Notes: generated from the letters alone by a model not told the origin. DNA of 64,000 nucleotides from Brachypodium distachyon (GCF_000005505.3 NC_016133.3:8680001-8744000); one strand, 5' to 3'; counted from the first letter of the stretch, positions 44,232 to 58,105 are shown. Made by a program: numbers and translations.

Positions 44232-47200
44232 TTTTTTTTAAGGGAAAGATGGGCTATCTATTGCAATAAAATGTTCCGAGAATTACAAAGATCGGCCGGC
44301 TTGTACAGGACAGAATCCGGCAAAGAGTTTAACAGAAAACCCGAGCCCCTGTTTCTACGAGGTTATGCGCAAGAACATTTGCAGTTCGCGCAACTTTAAG
44401 CACCCTAAACTCACTGACGGTTTCCAGTCTATGTTTGATCTCTTTCAGTACAAAGCACCACATTGAACGATCATGGTTATCTGCATCCAGTCCTGAGACC
44501 ACGGTCTGGCAGTAGCTCTCTAGAATTACCTTCATGTTAAGGTTTGCACACAGCGCTTCAATGCCATGTAGACATGCGTGTGCTTCAGCCTCGTCCGCCG
44601 ATGAGCATCTGGGACCATGGCCCCAAGAAGAGGCTAGGACTTGGCCAGAATATGAACGGAGGACAGCTCCCCAGCTGGCCTCCCCATTTTCAGCAAAGAA
44701 GCCAGCGTCAACATTTAGTTTAACCCAGCCCTCATCAGGTGGCTGCCAACAAACACCGGCTGCAACCATTCTCGACTTACCGAGCTGGTTCTGGTACGAG
44801 CTGGAGCTCCCCGCAGTAAGCACCCGCTGCTGCACCTTTGTCCCTGTAGTGCTGAGAGTGCAGCTAACCTGAGCTTTGTCACCAGCATTGATATTGTCCA
44901 GAGCTATCGCGTAGTTAGAGATAAAACTTGCAGAAGCCTCCACACTAACAGTCCCATCACCAAAGATTGCATCATTTCGCAGGTGCCACGCCCTCCACCA
45001 CAACAACATGAGAAATTGTTGTGTCTTCGCATCAGCAGCATCCAGTAAGATCAAAACCCAATCATTTCCACTGCAGCGGGGATTCGCCTCAGCGGGGAGC
45101 TTCCATTGTCTTCTCATTCTCCGACGGAGTGTCCGGGCCTTAGTGCACGTCATAACTGCATGATAACTGCTCTTCGTCTCTCTGCCACAAATGGAGCATG
45201 TCGGAAGTGTTTTCTTGAGGCGCACGCTACAGAGCTCCTGAACCGCCAAAGAGTCCATTGCCAACTTCCAAACAAAAACACGGACTTTTGGAGGGAAGTT
45301 TGCTTTCCAGATCAGGTTCCAGAGCGGTCTGTCCCCGTCACTATTGAAATTTGAGCTACCTGCCTCTCCCCCGACAGTAGCATTTAGCGCAAGTCTGTAG
45401 ACACTTCTAACACTGAAAATCCCATTTTTCTCTGGGAACCAGGCCACAATATCCTTCTCAATTGTCCTCAGAAGCTTGATCTGAAGGATTGCATCTGCAT
45501 CATGGGGAAAGAAAATATGATGGACCAACTCCTCCTTCCAAGTTCTGGAGTCTTGATTAATCAAATCAGAGACCCGACGCAGCCGAGTTCTTCCTGCTTT
45601 CCCCAAGATACGTAGACCACCTCTAGGCACCCAATTATCACGCCAGATGTCAACAGATGAGCCGTCTCCAATGCGCCATAGATAGCCCTTCTTCAGCAAC
45701 TCTAGACCATGTACAATTCCCTGCCAAACCGGAGATGAGGACTGAATAAAAGCAGTGTCCAGGAGGTTTCCATTGGGATAGTAGCGGGACTTGATAACTC
45801 TAGCACACAAACTTTCAGGTGAATCGAGAAGGCGCCAGGCTTGTTTTGCCAGCAATGCTTGATTGAATAAAGCTAGATCTCTGAAACCAATGCCTCCTCT
45901 TGACTTCGGTCTGATCATCCTATCCCAGGCCAGCCAGTGTACTTTCCTTCTGTCATGTTCGTCCCCCCACCAGAAGTTCCTAGTAATATGCTCAAGATCA
46001 TTGCATAGTGTTTTTGAAAATTTGAAAACACTCATGGTGTAAGTTGGCAGCGATTGGATCACCGATTTTATTAGCACCTCTTTACCACCCGCCGACAAGT
46101 ATTTCTCTGACCAGTCATTGAGTCTCTTGCAGGCTTTGTCCTTTATCGATTGAAATTGATCCCCTTTCATACAACCTTCCGGTATTGGCAGACCCAAGTA
46201 TCGCTAATCAAAGGATGTGTTTGTCACCCCCAAAATATTTGCAACCGCAATTATGTTTCTGCTTGAGCATCGCTTTCCAAGCATCAAGGAGCATTTTGAC
46301 GAGCTAAGAAGCTGACCTGTGCAGCGTTCATATTGATTGAGAATTCTCTTCACCACCCTTGCTTGTTCAGCGTTCGCTTGGAAAAACACCAGGCTATCAT
46401 CCGCGAAGAGCAGATGCGAGATGCCAAGTGATCGCCTGACGAGTCTCAGTTCTCGGAGGGATGCAGACTGGATTTCCTTTGCGAAGAGGCAGGAAAGACC
46501 ATTCGCGACGAAAAAGGAAAAGGAAGGGCGACAAGGGATCCCCTTGCCGAAGTCCTCTGGATGGTCGAAACTAGTCCAGAACTTGCTCGTTCACTCTTAC
46601 CGCATACTTGACAGATGTGACACATGTCATAATCGACCTCACCCATTTCTCGCAAAAGCCGTATTTTCTGAGAGCACTTTCAAGGAAACCCCAATCGACC
46701 CGGTCATATGCTTTTATCAGATCAAGCTTGTAGGCACAAAAATCACCCTTTGTCGAATTTTGCTACAGAGCATGGATACACTCAAAGGCGATTATGTCAT
46801 TGTCCGTAATCATTCTCCCCGGCACAAAAGCACTTTGCATTTCTGAGATTATATCATTCAGGAGGGGCCTCAGTCTATCCACCAAGCATTTTGCCATGAT
46901 CTTGTATACGACATTGAAAAGACTAATGGGGCGGAAATCTTTCAGGCAGGTTGGGTTCTTTACCTTAGGAATAAGAACAATCACCGTGTCGTTCACCCCT
47001 TCAGGCATAGTTTCAGAGTCAAAGAATTTTTTAACTGCTGCAGTAATATCTTTCTTAACCACTGCCCAATGACGCTGAAAAAACCTAGCAGGGAAACCGT
47101 CGGGCCCGGGGGCTTTCAGTGGACCAATCTGAAAGAGGGTGTCCCCAATTTTTTCATCCGTGAAACTCTTACAGAGAGCTTCATTCTCCAGGTCGTCAAC

Positions 47201-47871
47201 TTTGGGTTGGATGCAGTCAACAAGCATGCCCAGTTCCACACTGGAATCTTTCGTGAACAGCTCACAGAAGTAGTCAGTCACTGCTGCATGGATAGTACCT
47301 ACATCATCTGTGACTGTACCATCGGCAAGTTGTAGCTTTGAGATGCTATTTTTCTTTACTCGCCAGGTTGCCTTTCAATGGAAAAAGGAAGTGTTTCTAT
47401 CCCCAGCTCGGATCCAATCTAACCGAGATCTTTGGTGCCACTTCACCTCATCCTTTTCCAAAAGTTCATCAATCTCGGCCGAAGTTCTCTTGTACAATTT
47501 CCTACCTTCGGCATCACGTTTATGAACAAGGGAAGTCAGCTGCTTCCTCTTCCTCTCAATGCTTTTACCAATGGCCCCAATAGTTTGGTGACTCCATTTC
47601 TGTAGTGAATTCATCACCCCCACAAGATTGCTGTAACAACTCCCAGGTCGTCACCTTTTTGGTATGCAAGCCAGGCCTTCTCAACTTCCTCTCCTAGCTT
47701 TTCTTCCCTTTCCCAGTACACTTCATACCTCTGGATCCTAGTGGATCTTGATGCTTTCTCTGTGGGGGTTATCAGAAGTGGGCAATGGTCAGACCGAGTA
47801 GTGATCAAATGGCTAACTTCACACTGGGGGAAGTGTGCCATCCACCCGGGTGTCGCCACAGCTCGATCAAG
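44232..47871 (-). mobile_element. LINE-1 copy B, 5'-truncated
   Basis: The minus-strand element runs from inside the endonuclease (LDRAVATPGW at 47871) through reverse transcriptase and RNase H to an A-rich 3' tail (poly-T at 44232-44239 on the plus strand). ATTATTC flanks it at 44225-44231 and 47872-47878, a plausible 7-bp duplication. Loss of ORF1 and most of the endonuclease is the usual outcome of incomplete reverse transcription. It belongs to the same broad group as copy A but is a separate insertion. Confidence 0.82.
44329..46197 (-). pseudogene. LINE copy B, post-RT zinc-binding and RNase H region
   Basis: A long open frame of 622 codons begins GLPIPEGCMKGDQF and shows NFWWGDEHDRRKVHWLAW, QALLAKQAWRLLDSP and WRIGDGSSVDIWRDNW, the zinc motif CSICGRETKSSYHAV, and a C-terminal RNase H (WVKLNVDAGFFAENG, ADEAEAHACLHGIEAL, VARTANVLAHNL). 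Upstream in the same frame an in-frame stop near 46205 and several frame changes through 46.4-47.9 kb break the reverse transcriptase (APGPDGFPARFFQRHW, DFRPISLFNVVYKIM, AFVPGRMITDN). The frame itself is long only because the insertion is not very old; a functional protein is not expected. Confidence 0.85.
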
Positions 47872-47913
47872 ATTATTCATGCTTGCATTTGTCTTTTTTG
47901 TTTCTCAATGCAT

Positions 47914-48240
47914 ATAATGAATTTGGTTTTGAAACTTTGCAAGGTGGTAGACACATATCTTATGAACCCACTCAATTTATTTCAAAAAAATTGAAAACCT
48001 TTTAGAGGTGCTACCGTGCGTTGGTAGCACGGTAGCACCTAAGGGGATGGGAGCACCAGATATTTGAGAGAAAATATAATGAATTTGGGTTTAAAACTTT
48101 GTAAGGTGGTAGACTCTTATCTTATGAACCCACTCAATTTATTTCGAAATTTTCGAAAAAAATTTAGGGGTGCTATCGTGAGTTGGTAGCACGGTAGCAC
48201 CTACGGAGGTGGGAGCACTGGAAATTTTCTAGGAGCACTA
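47914..48240. repeat. Two 162-bp tandem units, each with a hairpin
   Basis: Unit 1 starts ATAATGAATTTGG at 47914 and unit 2 at 48076. Each unit ends in a palindrome. In unit 1, AGGTGCTACCGTGC (48006-48019) pairs with GCACGGTAGCACCT (48027-48040) across a 7-base loop, a perfect 14-bp stem. In unit 2 (about 48168-48202) the left arm has drifted. A GGGAGCACTGG/AGGAGCACTAG motif follows. Not recognised as a known element. Confidence 0.8.
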
Positions 48241-48278
48241 GAAATTCTCTCAAGGTGACGTGATGCCACTAACATGTA

Positions 48279-48395
48279 CCCCCTCCTTCCGTTTCATAAT
48301 TCTTGTCGAAATATTACATGTATCTAGACGCTTCTTAAGAATAGATACATTCATTTTTTGAGAAATTTGAGACAATAATTATGGAACGGAAGGAG
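48279..48395. mobile_element. Stowaway MITE (Thalos-like)
   Basis: 117 bp. The ends CCCCTCCTTCCGTTTCATAA and (mirror) TTATGGAACGGAAGGAG are flanked by TA (48277-48278, 48396-48397). Its interior inverted repeat around GTATCTAGACG/AGATACATTC is typical of this MITE family. Confidence 0.85.
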
Positions 48396-48397
48396 TA

Positions 48398-50029
48398 CTT
48401 CTAACGGTGCGTTTGCTTCTGCTTTGCTTCTGGGAAAAGTTGCTTTGATTTTTCTGCTGTGGAAAAGCTGCTTTACTTTTTTTGCTGTGGAAAAGCAGGA
48501 AGCGTGTTTGGTCGGAGCAACTGTTTTTGTTTTTATAATGACCTAATGACTGTTTATATGTGGATTGATCGTAAATCGATGATCTTTGCGTTGATTGTAA
48601 TGACGAAGAGAAATATCATGTTTAGAAATTTCAAAAATAACAAGTGAAAATTTTAAATATTCGTTATAAAATTGATATCCACATAAAAGATTCAATAAAA
48701 GTTCCCAACATGACATACATTATCATCATGTAGTACAAAATTATCAATCAAATCGCCTGATGTGCAGTGCAGCCATGAAGTTAGCTAGCGAAAAATCGAG
48801 TCAAGTCTCGTGATTTAGGGGTCTGGGTATCAATGCCATCGGTCTCGGCATCGTCCCGCCCAGGTTCGTCTATTCCTTTGAGTACACGCATGCTAGGCTT
48901 TTCGTATAGCATCGTGTCTCGCCCGGGTTGGCCCACCATGCATTAACATTCAATGTCGGACTGACCGGATTTGGCTCAAGTCTGACATGTTCATGTCCAG
49001 GTGAACACTGTGTTTGGTCCAGCCGCGGTGTTCTTTTGGCCCAAGTCTGATCACTTTTTGCAAACCACGTCTCACAGCTCCGAGAACTAACAAGGAATAT
49101 TTTAGCACAATATACGGATCAAAAACTGTACATGATGACATCGAAACCAAAACTTGAACAAAATAGTTGTAGTACTAATTTGAACTGTGAAGAGTTTTTT
49201 CGAGTAAAAAGAGCTAGCCCCCAATTTTATTATTGAAACAAGATGAGTATTTAGAGATTTTTACGGGACAGTAATGAAGTTCATTTGAACTGAAGAGTGG
49301 AATTAGCAAACACAAAATTCTCTTGTTGATTGCGCAAAAAAAAAAAATCCTCTTGTTGAGGAAATTTCAATCCTACCAAATCTCAAAGCATATGCATCAA
49401 TTCCAATCCAATTTTCTAATCAACAACAAGATCTGAACGAACATTTTCACGATGGACAATAATTTTACAGATAAAGGCCATATAAACCAAACTGTAATAC
49501 TTATTCTAGAAAAAAGAACTAATCAACCGAGATTATATTAGGTTTAAGCATTACGGGTAACAATGGAAGCCTTCCAGCAATTTCTCCAACACAATCGATT
49601 GAACATGTTGAATTAACAACGAAAAGAATGAGAACAGATCAAGATGAGAGAGATGACTATCAACGACGGCAGTTGCTGGCGGCAGCAACACTAGCGGAGA
49701 GAGAGATAAGCGGGGTCATGGAGAAAAAAGGAACGACGTTGGCCCGTGGTTGCTGGAAACGGCGGTTTCTCCAACACAATCGATTGAACATGTCGAATTA
49801 ACAACGAAAAGAATGAGAACAGATCAAGATGTGAGAGATGACGGCGGTTGCTGGCGGCCGGCGGCAACACTAGCGGAGAGAGAGATATGCGAGGTTCATG
49901 AAGAAAAAAGGAACGACGTTGGCCCGTGGTTGCTGGCAACGGCGGCACTAAAAGGAAGAATAAGAAAACAATCAACCGGTATATGATTTGGGATGGGGCC
50001 GCAGGGTGTGAAGTGGGAAAGGACGAGGA
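48398..50029. other. Intergenic DNA with a tandem duplication
   Basis: The first part (48404-48520) has repeated GGAAAAG(C/T)TGCTTT motifs, as in some MITEs, but no borders. A 185-bp tandem duplication lies at 49581-49765 and 49766 to about 49944, both copies starting TTTCTCCAACACAATCGATT. No gene recognised. Confidence 0.45.
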
Positions 50030-50032
50030 TAA

Positions 50033-50297
50033 GGCTGGTCATAGTGCATAGTAACATAAAGTAGTAACATGTATATGTTACTGGTTTATGTTATTATGTA
50101 AATAGTGAGGGTAATATAATTTGTGGTAACATATAAACTTCATTAATTGTCTTATAGACTAATTCTATCTTGGAAAATGTGATGTGATGGTAACATATCT
50201 AGTTACCATCTTTCTCTTTTTTCATTAATTATCATGCCATGTCACTAAAATGTCTAGTTGGCATCTATATTATTACTTAACACCATGACCAGCAGGC
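50033..50297. mobile_element. Tourist-like MITE
   Basis: The left end GGCTGGTCATAGTG mirrors the right end CACCATGACCAGC(AGGC). TAA lies at 50030-50032 and 50298-50300, the 3-bp target type of Tourist/Harbinger MITEs. The right end has a few extra bases or the left has lost them, so the exact ends are uncertain by 3-4 bp. Confidence 0.65.
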
Positions 50298-50775
50298 TAA
50301 GGTGGAATTCGAAAGGACGAGGTCAGACAGACTTGGAAACATGAAACCCGTTGCTTGTTTTCCTCTTCGAGCGAGCGCCGCCACCCTTCCCTTCCCATCC
50401 CGCTGCCGAGCAGCGCCCCTGCCCCCTCGCTCCGTCTCTCGTCTTCCTCCTCGTGGGAGCGCCTCCACCTCCCCTTCGGTTCTCTCGCTCCCGTCACCTC
50501 ACGAACAGATCCCGCCCTTTAGGCTTTAGCTCCCTGTTTCATCTCCTTAATATTCGCCAATTCGTAAGTGAGGCAAAAATCAAGGTAGGGCCAAAGACTC
50601 TCACTCTCACCTAGCCTAACGCCGGGGCGGCCGACGTGGCTCGCCTTGCAGCGGCACGAAAGCCATGGTCGTTATCCCCCAAGGCTCGCCCGCTATTTCC
50701 CCGCCTTACAAAACCCCCAAACCCACCCAAACCACCCGCCGCGGCAGCATCCATTCCCCACTCTATCCCCCACTC

Positions 50776-53700
50776 ATGCAGATGCAGACCATCACCCTCC
50801 GCGCCGCCCCCTCCGCCCGCCGCCCTGCGCTGCCGCCGCCGCCGCCGCCGGCCAGCTCCTCGAACCTGTCCGCCGGCCGATGCTTCCTCCTGCCGTCTCC
50901 TAATTCCCACCGCCGCAGGTCCCGCTCCCTCAAGGTCTCGGCCTCCCTCGAGCAGGAGGTCAAGGAGCGTGCCGACTCCCCGTCTCCCTCCGGTAAATGA
51001 AACCGTCGCTTGTTCCCTACTTTCTCGGCATGATAAGGAGTCGGAAATTTAAATCCAGCGACGAAATGGTGCGTGAAACTTGGTGTGTTTTGGGCAACAA
51101 ACTGAGTCAGTTAGTGTGATCGTGCCAGTGCGTGTGGCTGCTGGTTCCCTTGTATTGTAAGTGATCTAGCAGAGCGTGCCAGTGATGGTTTTGTTTCGCC
51201 GACCAATTTGGTTACACCGTCGCCCGCGTCAGTGAGCTGAAATGAGCTTGCAATGTTTGATTGCGTGGCTCCTGTGTTTCCTGGTCATGGAATGAGTGGC
51301 AAGCGGGCGCCCTGTTGCTTTAGAATTAAGTTTACACACGGCATTTATGTCCGGTGCAGGTGTGTAGCAATCATGGCTTTACAAGATGATACTAGCTGCT
51401 AAGCCCGAACCGATGAATTTATGGTGCAAGGTTCCGACAATTTTTAAAATTTGATTATTGGTAGCCATCCTTGCTTTTTAGATTGAGTTTTGCTGAAATA
51501 GCCATTTTACGCAAAATACATGTACACACACCATCTTCATCTGGATACTAGCTTGTTTGGTTCCAAAGTAAAAAAAAAATGACTTGGATTATTTATGGTC
51601 TCAAAAGTTCTCCATGAAATTTTTCTACATATATTTACTTCCCCTCTCTCCTTTCCGGAAATGCCAATTTATGTACTTCACTGGATTATACAGCGGGAAA
51701 GAGTAGTCAAGCAACAAGAAGAGATGTCAGAAATATAGCAATTGTTGCTCATGTCGATCATGGAAAGACAACGTTGGTTGATTCAATGTTAAGGCAGTCC
51801 AAGGTACATCTCAGCAGTACTATCTTTTTCTTTCTGAGATTAATTTTGTTTCAAGTAACTGGTTACACATTGAATTTATCAGTCAAGGAAACTGTATGCA
51901 GAAGAAAAGCATCCATACTTTGGAAATATAACACTAGCTGTTCCCATATAGTCACCATTTGATTTCTTGTTATTTGTCCAAATTTGGTTTGTTAAGTTAA
52001 TAGAACTGAATTTATAGTCTGGTTTTGCTGTTACTTTTACTTTATTTGGGTGGGGTCTCAACTATTATTGTTTGCCCTTGTTCGGTTTGGTAGGTTAATA
52101 CTCTGAGTGATCTTCTCACACCAACATAGTGTGTTGGCATTGGATGGTATATGTTTGTCACCTCACCATTTAGGGACTCTGACATAGCAGCTAAATTGTT
52201 ATATAAGTAGGTTAAAAATATTCCTGTTGAAAGCTGAACGTGATTTTAGTTTTAACAATAACCTACTGTAGCCTGTAATTATCTATGGTCATATTTAGAG
52301 CTAAAAGATTGGTATATTAATACGAGGCTCCCCAAATTGAGAGGAAAACATACATGAAAACAAATTTAAAAACTATTTTATTTTTGAGTTATACGGTATG
52401 TGAAGTGATAAAGATATGTTTGCTAATATATGAGAAACAGCAATATGCCACCACTCTGATAGCCCTGGAAATCCAGATTGGTTATGGTGGTTAGAGTCCC
52501 TAACTCATATGCCACTCGGCCACCGACCTAAAACTTGTTATGTGTAGTTGCATAGTTATTCACTTTTGGTTGTGCTGATTTTATCCACGTTATATCTAGA
52601 TAACTTTTGTTTGCTGAAACTAGGTGTCTTTGTTCAGTTTACTTCCTTTCCTGCGTGAATCAAAACTAATGTGTTGAGGTATTAGTAACAGCGACTTCAG
52701 ATAGATTATAAATTATTTTGTGAAAGATTTTGTTGAATCACCTGTCGTAGCACAAAGCAATACTGTATTTTCTCTTAGGGAAATCAATCAATAGTGTATA
52801 TAATGTGAATGTTTCCATTGTTGTATAATCGTATTACTCTGACTGTTTACCTCACTGTACACAGGTTTTTCGAGAAAATCAAGTTGTGCAGGAAAGGATA
52901 ATGGACTCGAATGATCTCGAGAGGGAAAGAGGAATCACTATACTGAGCAAAAACACATCAATAACTTATAAGGGCACTAAAATCAATATTATTGATACTC
53001 CTGGACATTCAGATTTTGGTGGGGAGGTGGAACGTGTTCTCAACATGGTGGAAGGAATTCTCTTAGTGGTACTAGTTACAATTTCCCCCTTTTTTAGATG
53101 CCATGTTTCTTATTTAATGCATAAGACCTTTTTGGGGACACACACATTTGAATTCCTATGCGCTTCCTGCCGCTAGTTGTTCAATCTTTCACTACATGTC
53201 ACCCAAGTTCCTATCAAGCAGATATTTTGAATAGTCTAATGTGGCTTGAGTCAACAGGTGTAAGAACATCTGATTCATTAAGCCTTTCCGCTATGTAGGT
53301 TGATTCTGTGGAGGGGCCTATGCCACAAACGAGATTTGTTCTCAAGAAAGCTTTAGAATTTGGACATGCTGTTGTGGTAGTTGTAAACAAGGTTGACAGA
53401 CCTATTGCTCGTCCAGAGTTTGTGGTTAATTCAACATTTGAGTTGTTTATCGAACTAAACGCAACGGATGAACAGGTAAAAGAGCTAAGGGTGATTGTTA
53501 TTGATTTGATTTATTCTTTTGGAGTATCAACAGTGGTCATAACCTAGTCCTCATCCTTTTTTGCAACATTAGTGTGATTTCCAAACAGTCTATGCAATTG
53601 GCCTTAAAGGAAAGGCTGGGATGTCTGCGGATGATTTGGCTGATGATCTTGGACCCCTTTTCGAGGCTATTCTTAGGTGCATACCTGAACCACGCATTGA

Positions 53701-56700
53701 GAAAGATGGCGCCCTCCAATTGCTCGTGAGTTATAATGTTTGTTTTTTATATTTCAACGTGCTATGTATCATCTTCCATGCTTGATTTTCTATGATGGCA
53801 CTAAATTACGTTTACAATCACACATGACCCGTTTCATGGGTGTGGTCTATACCTAGGACTTTCTCCATGTATTTATTATCTTTTACCGTCATTGTAGCTA
53901 TTGCTTAGAGGTATGTTTTTCATTATTGTGCAATACTAACTTTTACCTCGCATGGTACCTCTTAGCTCAGATACTATACATTGCATCATTTGCTTTATTA
54001 TACTTGTATTTTCATCTTTGATGAAGCATAAATTTAAGATGCTTCAATTTATTCAATGGGGAGGAATAAAGTTAATCTAAGTTGCTGAAAGTCATGTCAT
54101 AGAAATGAAGTTATGTATTTTGTTTGAGATTGCTGAAATTTTATATTCCGGGAAGAAATAAAATCTTTGTACAGCTAATGTTGCTTTTCCCATAATTCAT
54201 GTTCGCAGTTCGTGTCATGTGACTGATTTGGCATGCACAGTTACATATTTCTATTGCAAGTATGCCATTGCTATTTTGAAGTCACATAAACTTATCTTGC
54301 GCAGTATATCAGTACCTTAGCTAATTTATTACTCACATTGCTTCCTTCTTTTTGAAAAAGCTTGAATTGTCTTCTTCTGAAATATTCTGCCGAAATGATT
54401 TCATGAATCCTCGGCATATTTTAAATGGTCACAGGCGATATGCGTACTTATCTTTCATTGCTTCCAGTTCTATGCTCAATTCCTCATCGAAAAACACCGA
54501 CTGATATGCAGGTATCTAATACTGAATATGATGAACATAAAGGAAGAATAGCAATTGGACGACTTCATGCAGGAGAACTGCAGCGAGGCATGGAAGTGAA
54601 GGTATCGTTTTGGCTAACTTGCTCTTGTTTCTGTTTGATAACATAAACAACACCTATACGAAATAGTGTCGGATCATGGACAGGCACAACTGAAGGGAAG
54701 TAATCCTTGTGCAACTGAAAATAAACGAGTAAATTTTCTCTGTGCTATCGCGATCATTATGAAGAAAATGAATGATGATGACATATTCTAGAATATTGGG
54801 CATTTCCAGCAGCACTGGGAATCTATTTTTCTTAGCGATTGTATTTTCCATCTCAAGCCACGATGGCACTAAATGAATTTGTGGAAACTAACTAAATTAT
54901 AGTAAGTGGTATATGCCGCCATAGCAGATGTATTTTATGGAAAAATGTTATCTAAATGAGGCCTCAAAGCAGGTGAATATATTTTTCATTAATACCCTGG
55001 TTCCCTGATCTTATATTTAAGGTTACCTTGTTTTGATCCATACAATGGTTTTCCAGAGGAAGTGAGTACATCAAATATACAAGTTCATGTAGCTGCTTTG
55101 GTGTTCCAGTTCCGAGTAGGCTCTGGTTCTGTTTTGTCGTACTCTTTGAAAGCTTAGTTAATGCATCCAATTTTCTTATTGGCTTCCCAGCTTATGTGTA
55201 GCGTCTATGTGAGCAACCATTACACTTCTCAGTTAAGGAACACATTCCAATCTAGAAGTTTTTTAAATTAAATATGTCAATAGTGATGGGGCATGGGAGA
55301 CTAGTGTTGGGGGCACTTAAAGTGTTAAACTGCACCTTTTGATGATAATTTTCTCTCTCTCTATCAAAGGTGCTTAATCTTAATAATCAGAAACCAGTGT
55401 TGTAAGTTTGATCTTGAAAGCAATGCCTACGCATGCTATCTCATTTGTTGCCTTGTTGGCCTGTAACCACTGTGTCTCTTATTGGGTATTGTTTGAAGAA
55501 AACTAAATAAACATCTTCGTCTATAACTGTACTATAGCTTCCATTTATTAACACATTTTACAGGTGTGTACACCAGATGATGCTTGTAGGATTGGCAAAA
55601 TAGGCGAGCTTTTTGTATTTCAGAACTTTGGACGCGTTCCAGTTGAATCTGTCAGTGCTGGTGACATTTGTGCTATATGTGGAATCAATGATATCATGGT
55701 TGGTGCCTGTTCATCTTTTATTCAAATATTTCAGTGTACCTTTATGCTTATAACATGATTTTTTTTAAACTTGTTTGAACTATGCAGATCGGGGAAACTA
55801 TAGCCGACAAAGTTAATGGAACAGCGCTGCCCACTATCAAAATTGAGGAGCCAACAGTTAGAATGTCTTTCTCCATCAACACCTCACCTTTTGTTGGACG
55901 AGAGGTCTCTCTAAAATTAACATTTAACTTAAGGCATTCTATCTCCACTTTCTTAGAATGTTCCGCTAGAAGAAAAGCGAATGAAAAAAATGGCTAGGAT
56001 ATTCTTAATTATAAAAAGGTTTTCAGTCCGAGCGAGTGTAATGCGTGCAAGGCACATTGTATGGTCATCTGGGAAAGTTAAGTTATTAGAGGAAATATTG
56101 TTTTGTTTTGCTTTCCTGAAACTGAAATGCTTAGGAAGTTTGAGTTGTTGTATTACACATATGTCAAGCTTTACGCTGTTGTGCTCTGAACTGATGGAAA
56201 ACGGATTGATGTCCATTAAAGAACTCTTTTGTTGAATTTTTTATCCACGACCAAAGTTATTTAAATGAATGCTATCTAGGATGGTTATTTGTGTTCTTCT
56301 AGAACCCATGCTATTTAAAGTATAATACAGTAGTTGAGTTTGTTCTCTATCTAATGCTGAAATGTATGTCTTTCCCTTTGGCTCTATCCCAGGGAAAATT
56401 TGTCACTAGCCGAAATCTCCGTGATAGGCTATATCGTGAGCTTGAAAGGAACTTGGCTATGAAAGTAGAAGATGGGGAAACTGCTGACACATTTCTTGTT
56501 AGTGGCAGAGGCACACTGCACCTCACCATATTGATCGAGAACATGTAGGAACTTCTAATCTTTTGTCACTATCAGTAACTTGTTGGAGTCACTGGCATTG
56601 TCCTAACGATATAATTTCATGCAGGCGGAGGGAAGGATATGAATTTATGATTGGACCTCCAAAGGTCATAAACAAGACAGTAAACGGAAAGCTACTGGAG

Positions 56701-58105
56701 CCCTATGAGGTATTTCTCCCCCTCAGTGACAGAACTGAATTGGTGTATATTTTGCTGATTTCTCACAGAAAAGCAACTTTTGTGACATTACCATTGATGT
56801 GCATTCACCTGGACTGGAACTCCTTAGTCCTCAGTTTTCATGTAACTAATGTGTTCTTATTACCGTCACACAGATAGCTGCTGTGGAGGTTCCAGAGGAA
56901 TATATGGGATCAGTTGTCGAGCTATTGGGCAAAAGGCGTGGGCAAATGCTTGACATGGAAGCTAGTGGGTTCGTACTATAGTTTATTCACCAGATAAGGA
57001 GTGCTATTGCTCCACTGGAAAAATAATTTTTACTTTTTTTCTTTATGAAAGAAATTGATTAAAAAGAGAAAGAAGATATAGGCTGCCGTCAACAGATTTC
57101 ACATTCTTCCAGTTTAAGTATATTGCATTGCATCATTGCCAGTCTGTTGCAAACTGCAAGTTCTCGATATCGAATTGTTGCCAATTTCTTCCCATATAAC
57201 AATACGCCATTTCAAATGGCAGGCCGGAGGGAACTTCACTGCTGAAATACAAGGTTCCAACCAGAGGCCTCATTGGGCTCCGGAACGCGGTTCTAACAGC
57301 TTCTAGGGGCAGAGCTATACTTAACACAATCTTTGACAGCTATGGCCCATGGGCTGGAGATCTTAGTTCACGTGATCAAGGCTCATTGGTATGAATAACT
57401 TTTAAGTATGTTAGTCTTTTTCTTCAGTTTTCTTCATCATCTAACATTGACGAGATGATCCAGGTGGCATTTGAAGGTGGAAGTACTACTTCTTATGCGT
57501 GTGTTAATGCACAAGAAAGAGGTGTACTATTTGTTAAACCAGGGCAGGATGTTTACAAAGGCCAAATAGTTGGTATCCATCAGCGACCAGGTGATTTAGC
57601 CCTTAATGTGTGCAAGAAGAAGGCTGCAACAAATGTTCGCTCCAACAAGGAAACTACAGGTGAAACTCCATAAGCCAGTACTACTTCTCTTTCTGAAAAT
57701 ACCTGTTAAGTAAACTACTACATGTAGCAAGCAATAATTAGAAATATCTTATTGTATTTATCATCATGGTGTGTCCTCTGGCATGCATTAATCCTGATCA
57801 TGCTTTGGAGAAGTAATTTTTCAAGGACTATGAAGAAGTAATTAGTGGTCCAATAGCCAATGAATATTGACGTGTTCTTATGCACTAAGAATCATATCAG
57901 CAGACAATCTTATTTTGATCCAAATGTGATTAATTCTTACCATTTTCTATTTCTCCTTTTTGTTGCAGTGGTTCTTGATGAACCTTTAAGCTACAGTCTG
58001 GATGACTGCATAGAGTATATTCAAGAAGATGAGCTAGTTGAAGTTACACCTGCGAGCATCCGCATGTGCAAGAACCCAAAAATTTCTAAGAAGGGCAAGA
58101 ACTAG
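50776..58105 (+). CDS. Organellar TypA/BipA-like translational GTPase
   Basis: Fourteen exons: 50776-50992, 51694-51803, 52865-53068, 53299-53475, 53573-53725, 54512-54601, 55564-55698, 55788-55904, 56393-56544, 56625-56709, 56874-56968, 57223-57388, 57464-57659 and 57969-58105. All are GT-AG with matching phases, giving 677 residues. The N-terminus ([17 protein letters not shown]) and the Ser/Arg-rich tract after it look like a chloroplast transit peptide. GTPase motifs: G1 [10 protein letters not shown]2 within RGIT, G3 DTPGHSDF, G4 NKVD. Elongation-factor-like and TypA C-terminal domains follow ([58 protein letters not shown]). TypA proteins act on ribosomes in assembly and stress translation; the Arabidopsis plastid form is SVR3. 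An ATG six bases on (50782) or one upstream in frame (50665) could also be the start. Confidence 0.93.

Noticed and set aside
50300..50620. Pro/Ser/Arg-rich open frames upstream of the TypA-like gene
   Set aside because: They look like promoter or leader sequence; no in-phase splice to the GTPase exons was needed or seen.
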